Under the pieces are notes generated by a model, which was not told where the DNA came from, ran no database searches, and saw only the letters and a list, made by a program, of their open reading frames with translations. From NCBI GenBank assembly GCA_947359465.1, contig OX375872.1, positions 7,448,137 to 7,512,136 on the forward strand: a stretch of 64,000 nucleotides of DNA. The letters are read 5' to 3'. This document shows positions 1-11,033 of this stretch, one piece after another. Each line of letters opens with the position of its first letter. Positions within the stretch are counted from its first letter, which is position 1. This stretch comes from Metellina segmentata (Eukaryota > Arthropoda > Arachnida > Araneae > Tetragnathidae). The position numbers were made by a program, and so were the translations under genes.

Positions 1-444
1 TCTAAGGAAATGAGTGACGTAATATTTACAATGAGTTTCACTTGAAGGAACCTCTTCTAAATGTCGAAAGCATTCTTCGAAAGATGTAGGTATCTAGTCA
101 TCAAGGGGAGTGGGTTAAAAGCAACGCTACACTAACACGCTCCCCCCCCCATACATAACACTATTTTCTTCCACTCCCTATATAAACAAGCGCATGTCGG
201 GTATATCTGTCAGATGAATGTGTGACCTGCCAAACTTGTCGATAATTCCAACAGGGTTTCGATTTCTCTTCACATAAAGTAATACATAAGCAATGAAAAG
301 GCCAGTGTTATAAATTAACCCCGTTTGTCTTTGCAATGCGAGAAGTAACAGGTGGCTGTTGACGGAGCGTTACAAACAAATGGTCGTCGCGTTCGGTCCA
401 ATCCTTTTGCTATTAGAATCAATTTTATAGCTACGGGCAGTGGT
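1..444. other. Intergenic stretch with no gene
   Basis: No coding frame of interest, RNA gene or mobile-element end was recognised. A C-run near 144-152 is low complexity. The SINE-like copy begins just after this stretch. Confidence 0.5.
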
Positions 445-715
445 TACCGATCTGAGGAGAGTTGGATTACAAATAGGAGGACTTGGAATCCAATCCAAGA
501 CCATCGTGTAGACGGGGGTTGGAACACGGTAAATCTGTCGTGGCCTCAAATGTCCTCACGTTGGCATGGTGTGGAAGTTTGGAGAGTGGGGTGCCAGCTA
601 CCCTGTCATGTGTTTAAAATGACGGGGAGTGGTCCTCGATCTTTCCCTAGTTTATTGATCCCGTTGCCAATAACCCTCCTTCGAAATGGATTTAAAAAAG
701 ATCGTCTGAAAAGTT
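445..715 (+). repeat. Degenerate SINE-like copy
   Basis: The body matches the SINE copies at 1650-1935 and 1943-2215: a block read as 'tcgtggcctcaaatgtcctc', then a 'gtgtggaagtttgga' block, then 'gtgccagct' and 'gatctttccc'. The tRNA-like head is too decayed to show clear A and B boxes. The open frame across it (352-741) is not conserved between copies and is not called as a gene. Confidence 0.6.
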
Positions 716-999
716 GTGAGCCTCTGAGAACAAAGACTTGACCTTGAGCTCCATGAAACGAAGAGGTGCAACTCCCATTATTACTTGGGTAGCTAAGTAG
801 TTAAAGGTAAGTAGTTAAATATTACAACCTCAAGGGTAGTAATATGGAGTTCGGCTCTACGACCTGGAAATGGGTCTCCAACAAGATGATTAGACATTCG
901 AAGTGAAATCGATTTCACATTTACTTTTTTCAGATTACCTTTATTTACACAAATCTCAACTCAAGTTGTTTTTGTCTTTTACGAAACTTTAGGAAGGCT

Positions 1000-1215
1000 T
1001 TTTTGAGTAGAGTTTAACACAACCGTAGAGAAAGGACTACACCTCGTCATTTTGATCAGATGACGACACCTGAGCTGGCACCCCACTCTCCAAACTTGCA
1101 CACCAAGCCAACGAGAGGAGGCCAGATTAAACGTGCACCAACTCACGGGTACAAGGCGGTCTGTGGAGCGATTGCTCTTCCAACGGCTGCTCGCGATTTC
1201 GTAGGAAACATTTGC
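1000..1215 (-). repeat. SINE-like copy, minus strand
   Basis: This is the reverse complement of the same repeat body. Shared blocks read on the plus strand are 'gatgacgacacctgagctgg', 'caccccactctccaaactt' and 'gccagattaaacgtgcacca'. It is degenerate and lacks a clear promoter head. Confidence 0.6.
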
Positions 1216-1649
1216 TAACAATCGGATCAGAAGAGCACAAGTGAACTGGCAACTTTCGATTCATTCGAAATCGACAACTGGATCTCATTTTGACTAATCA
1301 ATACCACGAGCCAACGAGACACACCTTGCATCCGCGCTGCGATAGTGCCTTCCTGATTTTCTAAGTAAGTCTGTCAAATAACAAGAAAGAAGTAGACCCT
1401 ATTTCACTGAGTACAGTCGGCTGCGTAGATCCATTTCAGAGCTAAAATATGATTTGGAAGAACAGAAAGTGATCTGAACTCCTTCCTAATTGACTGTAAG
1501 AAAACAAACCCGTCTCTCAGATCGACCAATTTCGGCCACACCCTAAGAGGCGAGAACTGACAGTGAAAAGCCTTTCCTCACTCGCTGGGGAAGCAATCCA
1601 GTTCGTTTCTTCGAAACATTGAATTCCATTTCGAGTGTGGATTCAATTA
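1216..1649. other. Intergenic stretch with no gene
   Basis: No family-level similarity was recognised. The short minus-strand open frame reaching into it (1543-1764) overlaps the next SINE copy and has no domain. Confidence 0.5.
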
Positions 1650-1935
1650 TCTGTGGTAGAAGATGGTAGAAGAGTAACGGATTAACAACCGGGGGGTTGC
1701 GAGTTCGAATAGAACCAAAGAATACAAAGGGAATCTGTACAAAGGGAATCTGTCGTGGCCTCAAATGTCCTCACGTTGGTCGGGTGTGCCAGTTCAAGTG
1801 TTCATCTGACCGTGGTTCAAAGTCAACGTGGTGTTGTCCTCGGTTCTTTCCCTTGGGGGATTGATCCCGGACCGTGGTCATTAGACCGTTGTGCTGTTAC
1901 AGCACGTCGTTAATTAAAATACCAACCGTGTTATA
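1650..1935 (+). repeat. tRNA-derived SINE copy with B box
   Basis: A B-box-like 'ggttgcgagttcgaatagaa' lies near 1695-1714, preceded by 'agtaacggattaacaacc'. Downstream are the body blocks shared with neighbouring copies. A short internal duplication, 'acaaagggaatctgt', occurs near 1725-1752. The arrangement suggests a pol III-type SINE. Confidence 0.6.
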
Positions 1936-1942
1936 TGAGGCA

Positions 1943-2215
1943 TGCGGTAGATCAGTTGGAATAGCAACGGATTATCAACCGGAAGGTTGCGAGTTCGAAA
2001 CTAGGTCCTGCCAAAGACGGTCGCGTACACGGGACTGGTATGCGTTAAATTTGTCGTGGTTCAAATGCCCTCACGCTGATATGGTGTGAAAGCTTGGAAG
2101 AGTGGAGTGCCAGCTCAGCTGTTGACCTCGTCATCTGACATTGAAGTTCGCAGTGTTGAACAGGAGTGACATTGATGTTGTTACCGTGTTACATGAATAA
2201 AGGTTTTATGAACAA
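1943..2215 (+). repeat. tRNA-derived SINE, best-preserved copy
   Basis: The head reads like a decayed tRNA gene: an A-box-like 'ggtagatcagttgg' (about 1946-1959), an anticodon-arm-like 'ggattatcaaccgg', and a B box 'gcgagttcgaaac' (about 1988-2000). The tRNA-unrelated body follows, ending near an AATAAA-like stretch around 2200. At least six related copies on both strands lie within the first 5.5 kb. The long body rules out a functional tRNA gene. Confidence 0.7.
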
Positions 2216-2221
2216 ACGGGA

Positions 2222-2411
2222 GATTGTCGAAGTTGTCCCTGAAAGGAAAGCAATTTTGAACTATGGTCAGATGACGAGGCAACACCTGAGCTGGCACTCC
2301 ACTCTACAAACTTACACACCACGCAAACGTGAGGACATTTGAAGCCCCGATAAATTTAACGTGTCCCTTTTGTGCATGACGGTCTTTGGTAGCACCCTCC
2401 GGTTGCTAATC
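2222..2411 (-). repeat. SINE copy, minus strand, ending at an LTR insertion
   Basis: This is the reverse complement of the SINE body and part of its B-box region ('gtagcaccctccggttgcta' near 2389-2408). It stops where the gypsy LTR begins at 2412. The expected tRNA-like head is not evident beyond the retrotransposon at 12605, so the SINE was probably already truncated or diverged. Confidence 0.6.
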
Positions 2412-2864
2412 TGTTATGTTACGATTTCCGATGGCCCTCACTTCCTCCTATGTATGTGCGGAACTTGGGGATTCCCGCTGGATTGGCGAGAGTCGAGGTG
2501 AAACGAAGCTCTTGTCCTAACGAGAAGGGGGTGCTTCGACCCCTTTCTAGCTTGCCTAAGAAGGAGGAGAAGACACGAGACGACGAAGGGAAGCAGACCG
2601 GACTGAGCTGTTCCTGAAAAGCAAGGGCGACCCGAACGACATCTCCGGATGCGATACACCAGTGATGCCCAGCTCTTACGACTGATGTCCATAGGTTCCC
2701 GGCGAATCCATTCCCTCTTCATCTGACGGAAAGTCTCGGTCTCTTGTCATGATCCAGCGGTTCCCCAGGTAAAGCTGATTTTGCCTATTTAACTGGACAC
2801 CAATAAAGTAGAATTTCCCAGGAACTACTAGTTGCATTCATTTCAACTGAAAAGCAACTTAACA
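2412..2864 (+). repeat. 5' LTR of the gypsy element
   Basis: It is 453 bp long and starts TGTTA and ends TAACA, a perfect 5-bp terminal inversion. A polyadenylation signal, AATAAA, lies at 2802-2807. It is nearly identical to 11477-11929. Confidence 0.92.
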
Positions 2865-2865
2865 A

Positions 2866-2880
2866 TGGTGCCGTGACGCC
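2866..2880 (+). other. Primer-binding site
   Basis: 'tggtgccgtgacgcc' begins one base after the 5' LTR, in the position and form expected of a tRNA primer-binding site. I did not assign the tRNA. The same site recurs after the second LTR at 11931. Confidence 0.75.
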
Positions 2881-3313
2881 ACCGAATCGGTTATTGCGGA
2901 ATAGATGAGTCTTCATGGACATAACGTTTCGAACGTATTTCGATTAAAAATACTTTAATACAGGTTTAAATGCCGAATGATCAAATTAAGTGGGTGTCCA
3001 GCCGTTTGTTTTGGTGTATAGATATTACTTACGTAGATCAGTTTATGAATTAATGTGCATTCCCTTATATATATATTGATATTACTTTTCTAGATAAGGT
3101 TATTGATGTATGTGTGCATTGTTCAAAAGTATTACATTATATTGTTTTCATTATATATGCATGCTTGTTGCTGATGGGTATTATAAAGTGGATGAAATGT
3201 ATTCTTGTATATAGTGATAGAAGGTTTATATTGTACACAAGTGCATGCTGTTAGGCTAGTGTAAATTGTTTGTATAAAAAGAGCAAAGATATTTTTAAAT
3301 AGTTATACTCGTT

Positions 3314-3526
3314 ATGACGAGTTCTGAAAATGGCGTGACTGAGGGAGTTGTCCCCGACGCTGCGGGGCTCCCTCAATTGCGTTCGGAGGTTGGCGCGAGG
3401 GGACGGTTTTACCCCAACAGTTTTCCCCCCGAGAGTCTGGGGTTGATAGCCACGTTCATGGGGCAAAGTGGCAAGGTTTATAGAAGGGGAATAGGTTTGC
3501 TCCTTCACAGCGGAAACTCGTTCTAA
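3314..3526 (+). pseudogene. gag, 5' portion, before the insertion
   Basis: This is an ATG-started frame of 70 codons in the gypsy leader region, reading into the foldback insertion that starts at 3538. It is probably the N-terminal part of Gag: it sits between the primer-binding site and the capsid-coding segment, and the capsid segment (6302-7039) has no upstream start of its own. No domain is visible, so Gag identity is inferred from position. The second, truncated unit keeps this ATG (12380) but is cut 18 codons later. Confidence 0.5.
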
Positions 3527-3537
3527 GCGCGAAAGTG

Positions 3538-3926
3538 ATCGTGACGTACCGGCGGGAAAGTCAGACCCTGGCGCCATGACGTTTTCTACACAACTGATTC
3601 GGATTTCGTCTTGAATTGTTAAACTCGCTGAAGACGAATCCTACACCACAAAACGACGATTTTTGTTTTAATCAATAGCTGATAATATAAAGCATTTACA
3701 CGCGGATGCTCATCAACGACATGAGTACCATTTTTGAGTAAAACGCTGCTGAAAAGCGTGGAAAACAGAAATCTCCAAGCCCATTAACCACTCCCCCTGC
3801 TGTTTTATTGGCGTTGTGAATTGGACTCCCTGGTTCCCTCGTTTCGCGGTTTTACCAGGCATCTATATATCCTCAAAGGATTTGCTTCGTGAAAGGCGAT
3901 TGTTAGCTGTTCAACAGAGTAGTATT
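3538..3926 (+). repeat. Left terminal inverted repeat
   Basis: Matches the reverse complement of 5930-6300. Shared blocks include 'ttttgttttaatcaatagct', 'gcatttacac' and 'cccattaaccactcccc'. Similarity fades toward the interior. Confidence 0.8.
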
Positions 3927-5214
3927 CGTTTCAGTCATGATAAAATTTAATATGATTTGAAAATAAGAATCGTTGGAAAACAAAGAATGGTCTTTTTATT
4001 TTATTTAACTGCTCTATTTAATAAAAAATATAGCATCCTTTGTGCATCATATAAATAGATTACAATTCCTATGCGCTAAGTTCTTGTGTTTAATTAGCGC
4101 AGTAATTTAGTTATGTTTACATATATTTGAGTATGTATTCAATTCATTGAACGCGATTAACAATCAATTAATGACATCCTATTTTAATTAAAAATAACCG
4201 GTTTGCAATCTGCAGATTACGTAGATTTATTCTTTAAAAGAAATCTGGGTCATCATAGTTATTAACATTTACTCACCATATGCATATTCCTTGTGAAATA
4301 TAAGAGGACAACTATACAAAATTGGAAATCATTAACTACAGTATTGTTTAAAAAGTGCATGAGTATTGTGGAACAAAACTAGAATTTTAATGACAATTTA
4401 ATTCAACCAAACTGCAATATTATACAATTAACTTTAAGTTTAAAAGTGTTTATCAGTTTCCACAGAATACTTAATGTGGCTTAGTGGAAAGTGTTTTAAT
4501 TAAAACAACTTAGATAACAATTCAATAACAATTAGAAGAGAGGAATAGAAATGGAGCACAACGTGTTTCTTTTTTTCTAAAGTATCGCTAAGACATTGCG
4601 AGGAGTATTAGACTTTCGAGCGGTTTCCATTGAAGTGTGTGTGTGTGTTGTATTCTTCAGTTATTGGAGTCTTGTTTAGAGATTCATAGAAAATATACGC
4701 ATCAATAATCCACAAATTAAATTTGAAATAATGAATTAATATCAAAACTATATTTCTTTCATTTGTGGTGAAGTAAGCTTCATGAATGAAAAATTGTAAA
4801 TATGCAATGGAAGTAAAATTATTTCGATTTTTCTCATTTGCATTGGTATCAGTAAGAACATGATGCATATATAATGTTAGAAATATATTCTTTAATCATT
4901 AGATTCATATTAAACTATTTGCAGAAAGAGCATTTTGAAAAAGAGCTAAATATAAAACAGCATACAACAATAACTCCAAAATATCCTTAAAAGAATGTAC
5001 TAATAGAAATAAGCAAAAAACATTTGAAAACTATTTTTAGATGAATTCGAACATTATATATATGTACAGTCGGGGGGGGGGGTGTCTCTTTAGAGTATTG
5101 GTTTCTTATTTTTATATAATTTAATTTAAATAAATAATCAAGGCTTTGTAAGGCACGGAATATTTATTTGTGAAGTGTGGGGTAGGTTGTTAAATTTACC
5201 TCGCACTGGAGCAA
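3927..5214. other. AT-rich interior of the inverted-repeat element
   Basis: No coding domain is seen. A (GT)n run lies near 4638-4650 and a G-run near 5071-5080. The minus-strand frame 4608-4868 is compositionally simple and matches no family I recognise. Confidence 0.5.
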
Positions 5215-5475
5215 CAAACACACGTGTTATAGGCAACGGTCCGGGATCCATCGCAAAGGGAAAGATCGGAGGGCAATACTTGGTAATTTTGAACCACAGT
5301 TCGATGACGAGGTCAACACCTGAGTTGGTACCCACTCTCCTAACTTTCACACCGCGCCAAAGTTGAGACCAAAGCAGATTTAACGTGAACCAGTCCCCAC
5401 CTGCACGACTGTCTTTTAGTTGGTTGGAATTCGCAACCCTCCGTTTCCTAACCCTACAAGGCGAGCTATGACAAT
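5215..5475 (-). repeat. SINE copy inside the inverted-repeat element
   Basis: The reverse complement shows the B-box region (plus-strand 'ggaattcgcaaccctccg' near 5426-5443) and the shared body ('gatgacgaggtcaacacctg', 'cccactctcctaactttcac'). It belongs to the family found at 445-2411. It must have inserted into the interior before, or been carried in with, the element. Confidence 0.65.
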
Positions 5476-5929
5476 TCTTATCTCTAGGAGGTATTGGCTA
5501 TGATGAAGAAATTGTTTCAAATACTCTTATAACCTTCTCGTAGTCGCATGGTTACCCGTGTTAAGCATTTCTAATGAGAAGTTTTTTTTATAGCATCCCT
5601 TGAACTCGACGACACTTGATCAGTTCTTGGTTACGCAAACTCACAAAGAATTAAAAAACATTTTGCACGTTGATAAAAAGTTTACTTGATTTTTCATTAT
5701 TTTCAAAATGTGAATCGTTTATTTTGAAAAATCGAAAAAAATAAAATATGAAATCTCCTTACTTGTAGGATGGATTATGTACAAGACTGTTCGATGAAAA
5801 AGTACCGATAGTAGATTAAAGTGTTTAAGAAATCAGTAGGGTTTTATCCTCAGAACGTTTAGAGATTGAGCGTTTTTCAGCTATTCCAAACAAGTGGTCA
5901 AAATGACCTTCCACCCAGGATAAACGCAA

Positions 5930-6300
5930 AGATGCTTCCCAAATTGCATTGTTGAATGATCTACAATCTCCTTTCACTAACCCCCATAGTGAAACCGCAA
6001 ACCCAGGGAGTTCCCATCCACAAAGCCAATGAAACAGCAGGGGGGAGTGGTTAATGGGCTCTGAGATTTCTATTTTTCATACTTTTCAGTAGCGTTTTTC
6101 TCACAAATGGTAGTCATTTCATTAATGAGCCTCCGTGTGTAAATGCTTCATATTATTAGCTATTGATTAAAACAAAAATCGCCGTTGTGTGGGGTCGGAT
6201 TGGTTTTCAGTGAGTTCAACAATTCAAGACGAAATCCGATTTAGTTGTGCGAGAAACGTTGTGGCGCCAGGGTCTGACTTTCCCGCCGGTACGTCACGAT
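5930..6300 (-). repeat. Right terminal inverted repeat
   Basis: Inverted copy of 3538-3926. It ends with cccgccggtacgtcacgat at 6300, immediately before the surviving capsid-coding part of gag. Confidence 0.8.
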
Positions 6301-6301
6301 A

Positions 6302-7039
6302 CTAAGGGGAAACGCCTCTTTCTGTAACTCGCTTTTCGGCCAGAAGGCGCCCCCGTGGCAAAGTGGATCGTATGATGTGCGAGAATTTTTCGAAAGGATC
6401 GAGGAGATAGCTAAATTTGCGAATTGGTCGGAGGACGAATTGTACTTTGCCTGTAAATGTAAGTTGGGGGGAGAAGCTGCGGCATATTTTAGGGACATCC
6501 GTCACAGTATCAAGGGGTTTGAAGAGTTAAAATATGCATTTCTGCAGCGATTCGAAATAAAAAACGATACCTCCAGCTCCATTCGAGAATTGTTGGAGTT
6601 TCGTCAACCCTCGGATATGACTGTAGCCGAGTTCTTCTCGAAAGCCTCTGCATTGTCATACAAAGCTTGTTGTTCTGGGGAGCTTTCAAACGAGATGGAG
6701 GAGGCCTATAGGAATAAGATGTTGAAAGCCGTTCTATTGGCAAACTTATATCCACAAATTAGGAGGGGCGTCGTTGCAAGGAATCCTTGTACAATAGAGG
6801 AAATTAAGCAGTTTGCGTTAGCCGAGGAGCGGGCTTGGAAAGATTGTAAAGGGGATAATCATATGTTGGAGCAAGAGCAAGTGTTTGCTGCGGTAAGGCG
6901 GGACGCGGAGTTGAATGAGTTGAGGCTTGCAAACAAACCACCCCTTCACCCCTGCTCGTCCTTGGAATGCTTCTTCCTCCAAAGGGAAGTTGTCTTGACA
7001 CACTCGCCCTTCAGTATCACCCCCTTCAGGTTTCCATGA
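6302..7039 (+). pseudogene. gag, capsid portion, rearranged C-terminus
   Basis: The frame is open from the edge of the inverted-repeat insertion. It has no proper start codon because its N-terminal part lies beyond the insertion at 3314-3526. From about 6360 to 6930 the protein has a Ty3/gypsy retrotransposon Gag capsid pattern ('REFFERIEEIAK', 'CKCKLGGEAAAYF', 'YAFLQRFEI', 'LLEFRQPSDMTVAEFF'). A CCHC zinc knuckle would normally follow. Instead the last 36 codons come from an inverted copy of the 3' end of pol (6932-7075), so no knuckle is present. Capsid assembly might be retained but RNA binding would be compromised. Homology to Gag is firm; the splitting and replacement are seen directly. 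Confidence 0.8.
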
Positions 7040-7075
7040 GGATGACAAACCGACTTCGTACTCGGGAAAACTTTT
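6932..7075 (-). repeat. Inverted copy of the 3' end of pol at the gag-pol junction
   Basis: These 144 bp are the reverse complement of 10746-10889, with no mismatch noticed by eye. In the pol copy the sequence is read in frame as part of the C-terminal tail downstream of the integrase. Here it lies antisense and replaces the expected end of gag. Confidence 0.92.
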
Positions 7076-7121
7076 AGGGGGTCCGATCAGCACACCTGTA
7101 GTTGATCAGATTGAACCCAAG

Positions 7122-10100
7122 GTGCAGGTGGAAAGAAATTATGCGATGGAGGGAAGGGCAACGGATTTGCCAATTATAAAATGCATTATAGGGGGTAAGG
7201 TGGTAAAAGCATTGTTGGATTCGGGAGCATCGCTCAATCTAATTCACAGGAATGCTATATCGAAAGGTATGAAGTTGGAGGAAAATTGTAACGTTTCCTT
7301 GCGAACGATTAGGGATTCTGATTTGAGCATTAAGCACAAAACATATTTATCTGTAGATATTGAAGGCCACGAATTTAAAGAGGAATTTTTCATAACCAAG
7401 GAGAATATTTCACCGAATTTTCAGGTAATTTTAGGAAATTCCTTCTTGGTAAATCAAAATTGCAACCTAAACTTTCAGGCTAAAACTGTTAGCTGTGATA
7501 AATTTGTAATTAAATGGTGGATTGACCCCTGTATGGATAATGAAACTAAACGGAGGGATGCAAATAAAGGCTCTTCGATCCATAGCGTAACATCCGCGGA
7601 ACAAAATGACCAGATGAGAATTTGTAATTCTTATTCCAAACCTTTCGCGTACCTAAATAAGAAAGAAACAATTCCTCTTTTCAGCCAGAAAGTTGTTCAG
7701 GCTAATATAAGGGGAGAGATTGGGTCCGAAATGTTTTTGGCCGAATCGATAGAACTTAAGAATATTGCGATTTGCCGTTCTATTCATTGGAGTAACAGCA
7801 GAATCAATATCCCGATCATGGTTTTAAAAAACACTTCTAACCAAAATTTAAATTTAAATAAGGGATTAAAGTTGGTACACCTTGAGCCCCAACAAAAAGC
7901 GCCCTTGGAAGAGGTAAATTATTTTCAAGAGGACTTGGAAAATATAAATTGGGGAGCTTGTGATGAAGCTGATTTAGAGTGGGAAGCAAACTTTAATTTT
8001 GATCACATTGAAGACGGCATTAGGCAAAAATTAATTAGTATTTTGAGTGACAATAGGGATGTTTTTGCCATATCGGTATTGGATTTGGGAGGATGTAGCG
8101 CCCTGCCACACAAGATCAATTTATCAGACCAGGTGCCGGTAAAAAAGAAGGCCTACCGTGTTCCATACAATATGCGAGATGAAATGGATAGACTAATAAA
8201 CGTGCTACTAGAAGCCGGGATTTTGCAGGAATCATCCTCCCCTTTTGCTGCTCCCGTACTTCTGGTAAAGAAAGCATCTGGAGAATTTAGATTTGTGAAG
8301 GATTTCAGAGCTCTGAATGCTAAAATTATACCCGATTCATATCCAATACTCAACATTAATGAAGCTATTGGTTCTTTGGCTGGGGCTAAATATTTTTCAA
8401 GCCTTGATTTAACAAGCGGTTTTTTTCAACAAACTATTCATCCTGAAGACATTTACAAAACTGCGGTCATCACTCACAGAGGCCTTTTCGAATTCACTAG
8501 GACACCCTTTGGTCTGTCAACCAGTGCTCCTTCTTTTCAAAGATTAATGTCTATTGTATTGTCCGGTTTACAGCCGTTAAATATTTCTTGCTATATTGAT
8601 GATATCATAATATCCTCAAAGAATGTTGAATCTCACTGGAGTAAACTTGAGTTAGTTTTAGATCGTTTAAGAAAATTCAATTTAAAGCTAAAACCTTCAA
8701 AATGTGTGTTCATGAAACAAGCGACCAGGTACTTAGGGTTTTTAATTGAAAAAGGAGAGGTCAAGCCTGACCCAAAAAATGTTGAAGCCCTAGAAAACGC
8801 TAGGATACCTCAGAGTAGGAAGGACGTGCGCAGTTTTTTAGGCTGCATTAATTATTACAGAAAATTCATTCCGGATTTTACTCTACGCTCTTTAAATTTG
8901 ACGAAGCTTACAAAAGAAAAAGAAAAGTTTGGTTGGGACATTGAGGCTCAAAGGGAGTTTGAGGATTTAAAATCGAGCCTAACAAAATTCCCTTGTCTTT
9001 CTTTGCCAGATATGAGTAAAGATTTTTATTTATACACGGATGCTTCGTAAGAAGCTCTGGAATGTGTTTTGACCCAATTAGATGACAACAGTTTTCCTAG
9101 ACCAGTGGCTTTTGCCAGCAGGAAACTTAAAGACTCTGAAACGAGGTATTCAACTACCGAGCGTGAAGTTTTGGCCATAGTTTTTGCAACTGGTTACTTT
9201 AAACATTACTTAATTGGAAGAAAATTTCAAATTTTCTCTGATCACGCCGCGTTGACTCACGTTCTAAAGCTGCGTGATCCAATGAACCGCATAGCGAGAT
9301 GGATCATGGCTCTTTCCCATTTTGACTTTGAAATTAAATTTATAGCAGGTAAATGCAACAAGGTGGCAGATTTTTTATCAAGAGGAGTGGCCTACCCACC
9401 CGTTAATACAAAAATTGATCGTGATCATCAGTTGCTGATGGGAGAAAGAGTAAATAAACAGCTTACGGAATTTTCCTTGCTAAGTCGCTTACAGAACGAT
9501 ATAGTACAACATCAAGAAAGGGATTCAAAGTGTCAAAGCATTAGAAATTTATTGCGTAATAAAAGGGAAGTTAAACCTCAATTTCTAAGATTTTTTGAAA
9601 AAGATGAAATTTTGAAGTGTAAATATAGAGTAGCGAGGGATTGGGATAGAGAAAATATTGTAAAATTGGTAGTTCCTGCTATTATGGTACCTGAAATACT
9701 TCGTCAATTGCATGATTCGCCAATGGCATGTCACCAGGGATTACAAAAAACCTTAATCCGAATCAGGAGAAATTATTACTGGCCTGGGATATTCTCAGAT
9801 GTACGGAATTGGATTCAATCTTGCAAAAAGTGTTTACAGAAGAGAGCACATAAGCCAAAAAAGCTGGCTCCTCTTCAAAGAATGCCACTTCCAGAATTCC
9901 CCTATCAGAGAGTTGCAATAGATATTTTGGGACCTTTTCCAGTTTCAATGGATGGCAATAAATATATTGTAACTATGACCGATTACTTCACACGATGGTG
10001 CGAAGCATATCCCGTAAAATCTATCCGAAGTGAGGACGTATCTAGGGTATTATTACAGTTTGTAGCCCGATTTGGTTGCCCCGAACATTTGGTGTCCGAT

Positions 10101-11033
10101 AGAGGATCCAATTTTATTAGCAAGGCTATAATTAAATTTTATCAAATGTTGGGTATTCAAAAACATACGACTACAGCTTTTCACCCTCAGTCCGATGGCG
10201 TCTTAGAACGTTGGCATTCAACATTGGCGAATGCACTCTCTCATGTTGTTAATGAAAATCACAATGACTGGGATAGGTGTCTGGAATTTGCACTTTTGGC
10301 CTACCACTTTTGTACTGTCCACTCTAGTACTATGGAAACTCCAGCGTTTCTGACTTATGGGAGTGAATTCAGGCTCCCCTATCAATTTCTGTTAAATCCT
10401 CCTCCTCGATCCTATTTGGAAACAGAAGATTACTCAATTTCATTATTAGGTCGTCTGAATACGGTATTTTCTAAAGTGCGAAAGAAATTACTTGCTGCAG
10501 CTGAGAGTCAGGAGATAAATAGAGAAAAAGTAGCGGTAAACAAGGAAATAAATGTAGGGGATTTTGTTTTTCTTTATGATCCTTCACTAAAACAAGGATT
10601 ATCAAGAAAATTATCAAAACCAAATAGAGGTCCGTACAGGATCCTAAAGAAGGTATCCCCCGTAAATTTTCAAATATGTCCGGTTGACCAACCAGGAAAA
10701 AATCAGATTGTTCATGTTGATAGACTCTCAAAAATGGTCGAAAGGAAAAGTTTTCCCGAGTACGAAGTCGGTTTGTCATCCTCATGGAAACCTGAAGGGG
10801 GTGATACTGAAGGGCGAGTGTGTCAAGACAACTTCCCTTTGGAGGAAGAAGCATTCCAAGGACGAGCAGGGGTGAAGGGGTGGTTTGTTCCTGACCAGGA
10901 GATCCCTCTAACTGATAACGATCAGTTTACTGCTTTGGAATGTCCTCAAAATTCTCTGCCCGCCCAGCAGGAAGCAAGAAGAGAACGATATAATCTCCGT
11001 CCTAGGAGGCGTGGGTTTGTGGTCGGAGATTAA
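7122..11033 (+). pseudogene. Gypsy pol (PR-RT-RNase H-integrase) with one in-frame stop
   Basis: One reading frame is open from about 7122 to 11033 except for a TAA at 9048-9050. Domains in order: aspartic protease with LLDSGAS (about 7210-7230); reverse transcriptase with the LDLTSGFFQQ and TPFGLS blocks and YIDD (about 8591-8602); RNase H beginning with TDAS immediately before the stop and continuing after it; integrase with an HHCC zinc-binding set (about 9710-9835), D, D and E catalytic residues (near 9920, 10099 and 10207), and a GPY-type C-terminal module (near 10630). The order PR-RT-RH-IN is that of Ty3/gypsy. The stop falls in the first strand of RNase H and would remove RNase H and integrase. 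The start is uncertain because the junction with gag is rearranged, so 7122 (GTG) marks only the open frame. Confidence 0.9.
10746..10889 (+). repeat. Source copy of the inverted internal repeat
   Basis: This 144-bp segment is in frame within pol downstream of the GPY module. Its inverted copy occupies 6932-7075. It lies in the normal order of the element, so it is taken as the donor. Confidence 0.85.

Larger units (their letters stand above)
3538..6300. mobile_element. Element with long terminal inverted repeats inside gag
   Basis: The two ends are inverted copies of about 380 bp. The outermost 41 bp, starting atcgtgacgtaccggcggg, match perfectly and the rest matches at roughly 80-85% by eye. 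The 2.0 kb between the arms is AT-rich, holds one SINE copy, and encodes no recognisable transposase, so the element is non-autonomous (foldback or MULE-like structure). No clear target-site duplication is visible on either side. It interrupts gag of a very young gypsy element and is therefore itself a recent arrival, although its arms have diverged from each other. Confidence 0.8.

Noticed and set aside
1943..2015. Functional tRNA gene
   Set aside because: The stems do not pair well, and the element continues into a shared SINE body with several diverged copies nearby.
5065..5085. G-quadruplex-forming motif
   Set aside because: A single G-run, not four spaced runs.
3480..6350. Target duplication of about 45 bp around the inverted-repeat element ('aaggggaa...actcg' on both sides)
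   Set aside because: The similarity is gapped and weak. It is not convincing as a target-site duplication.
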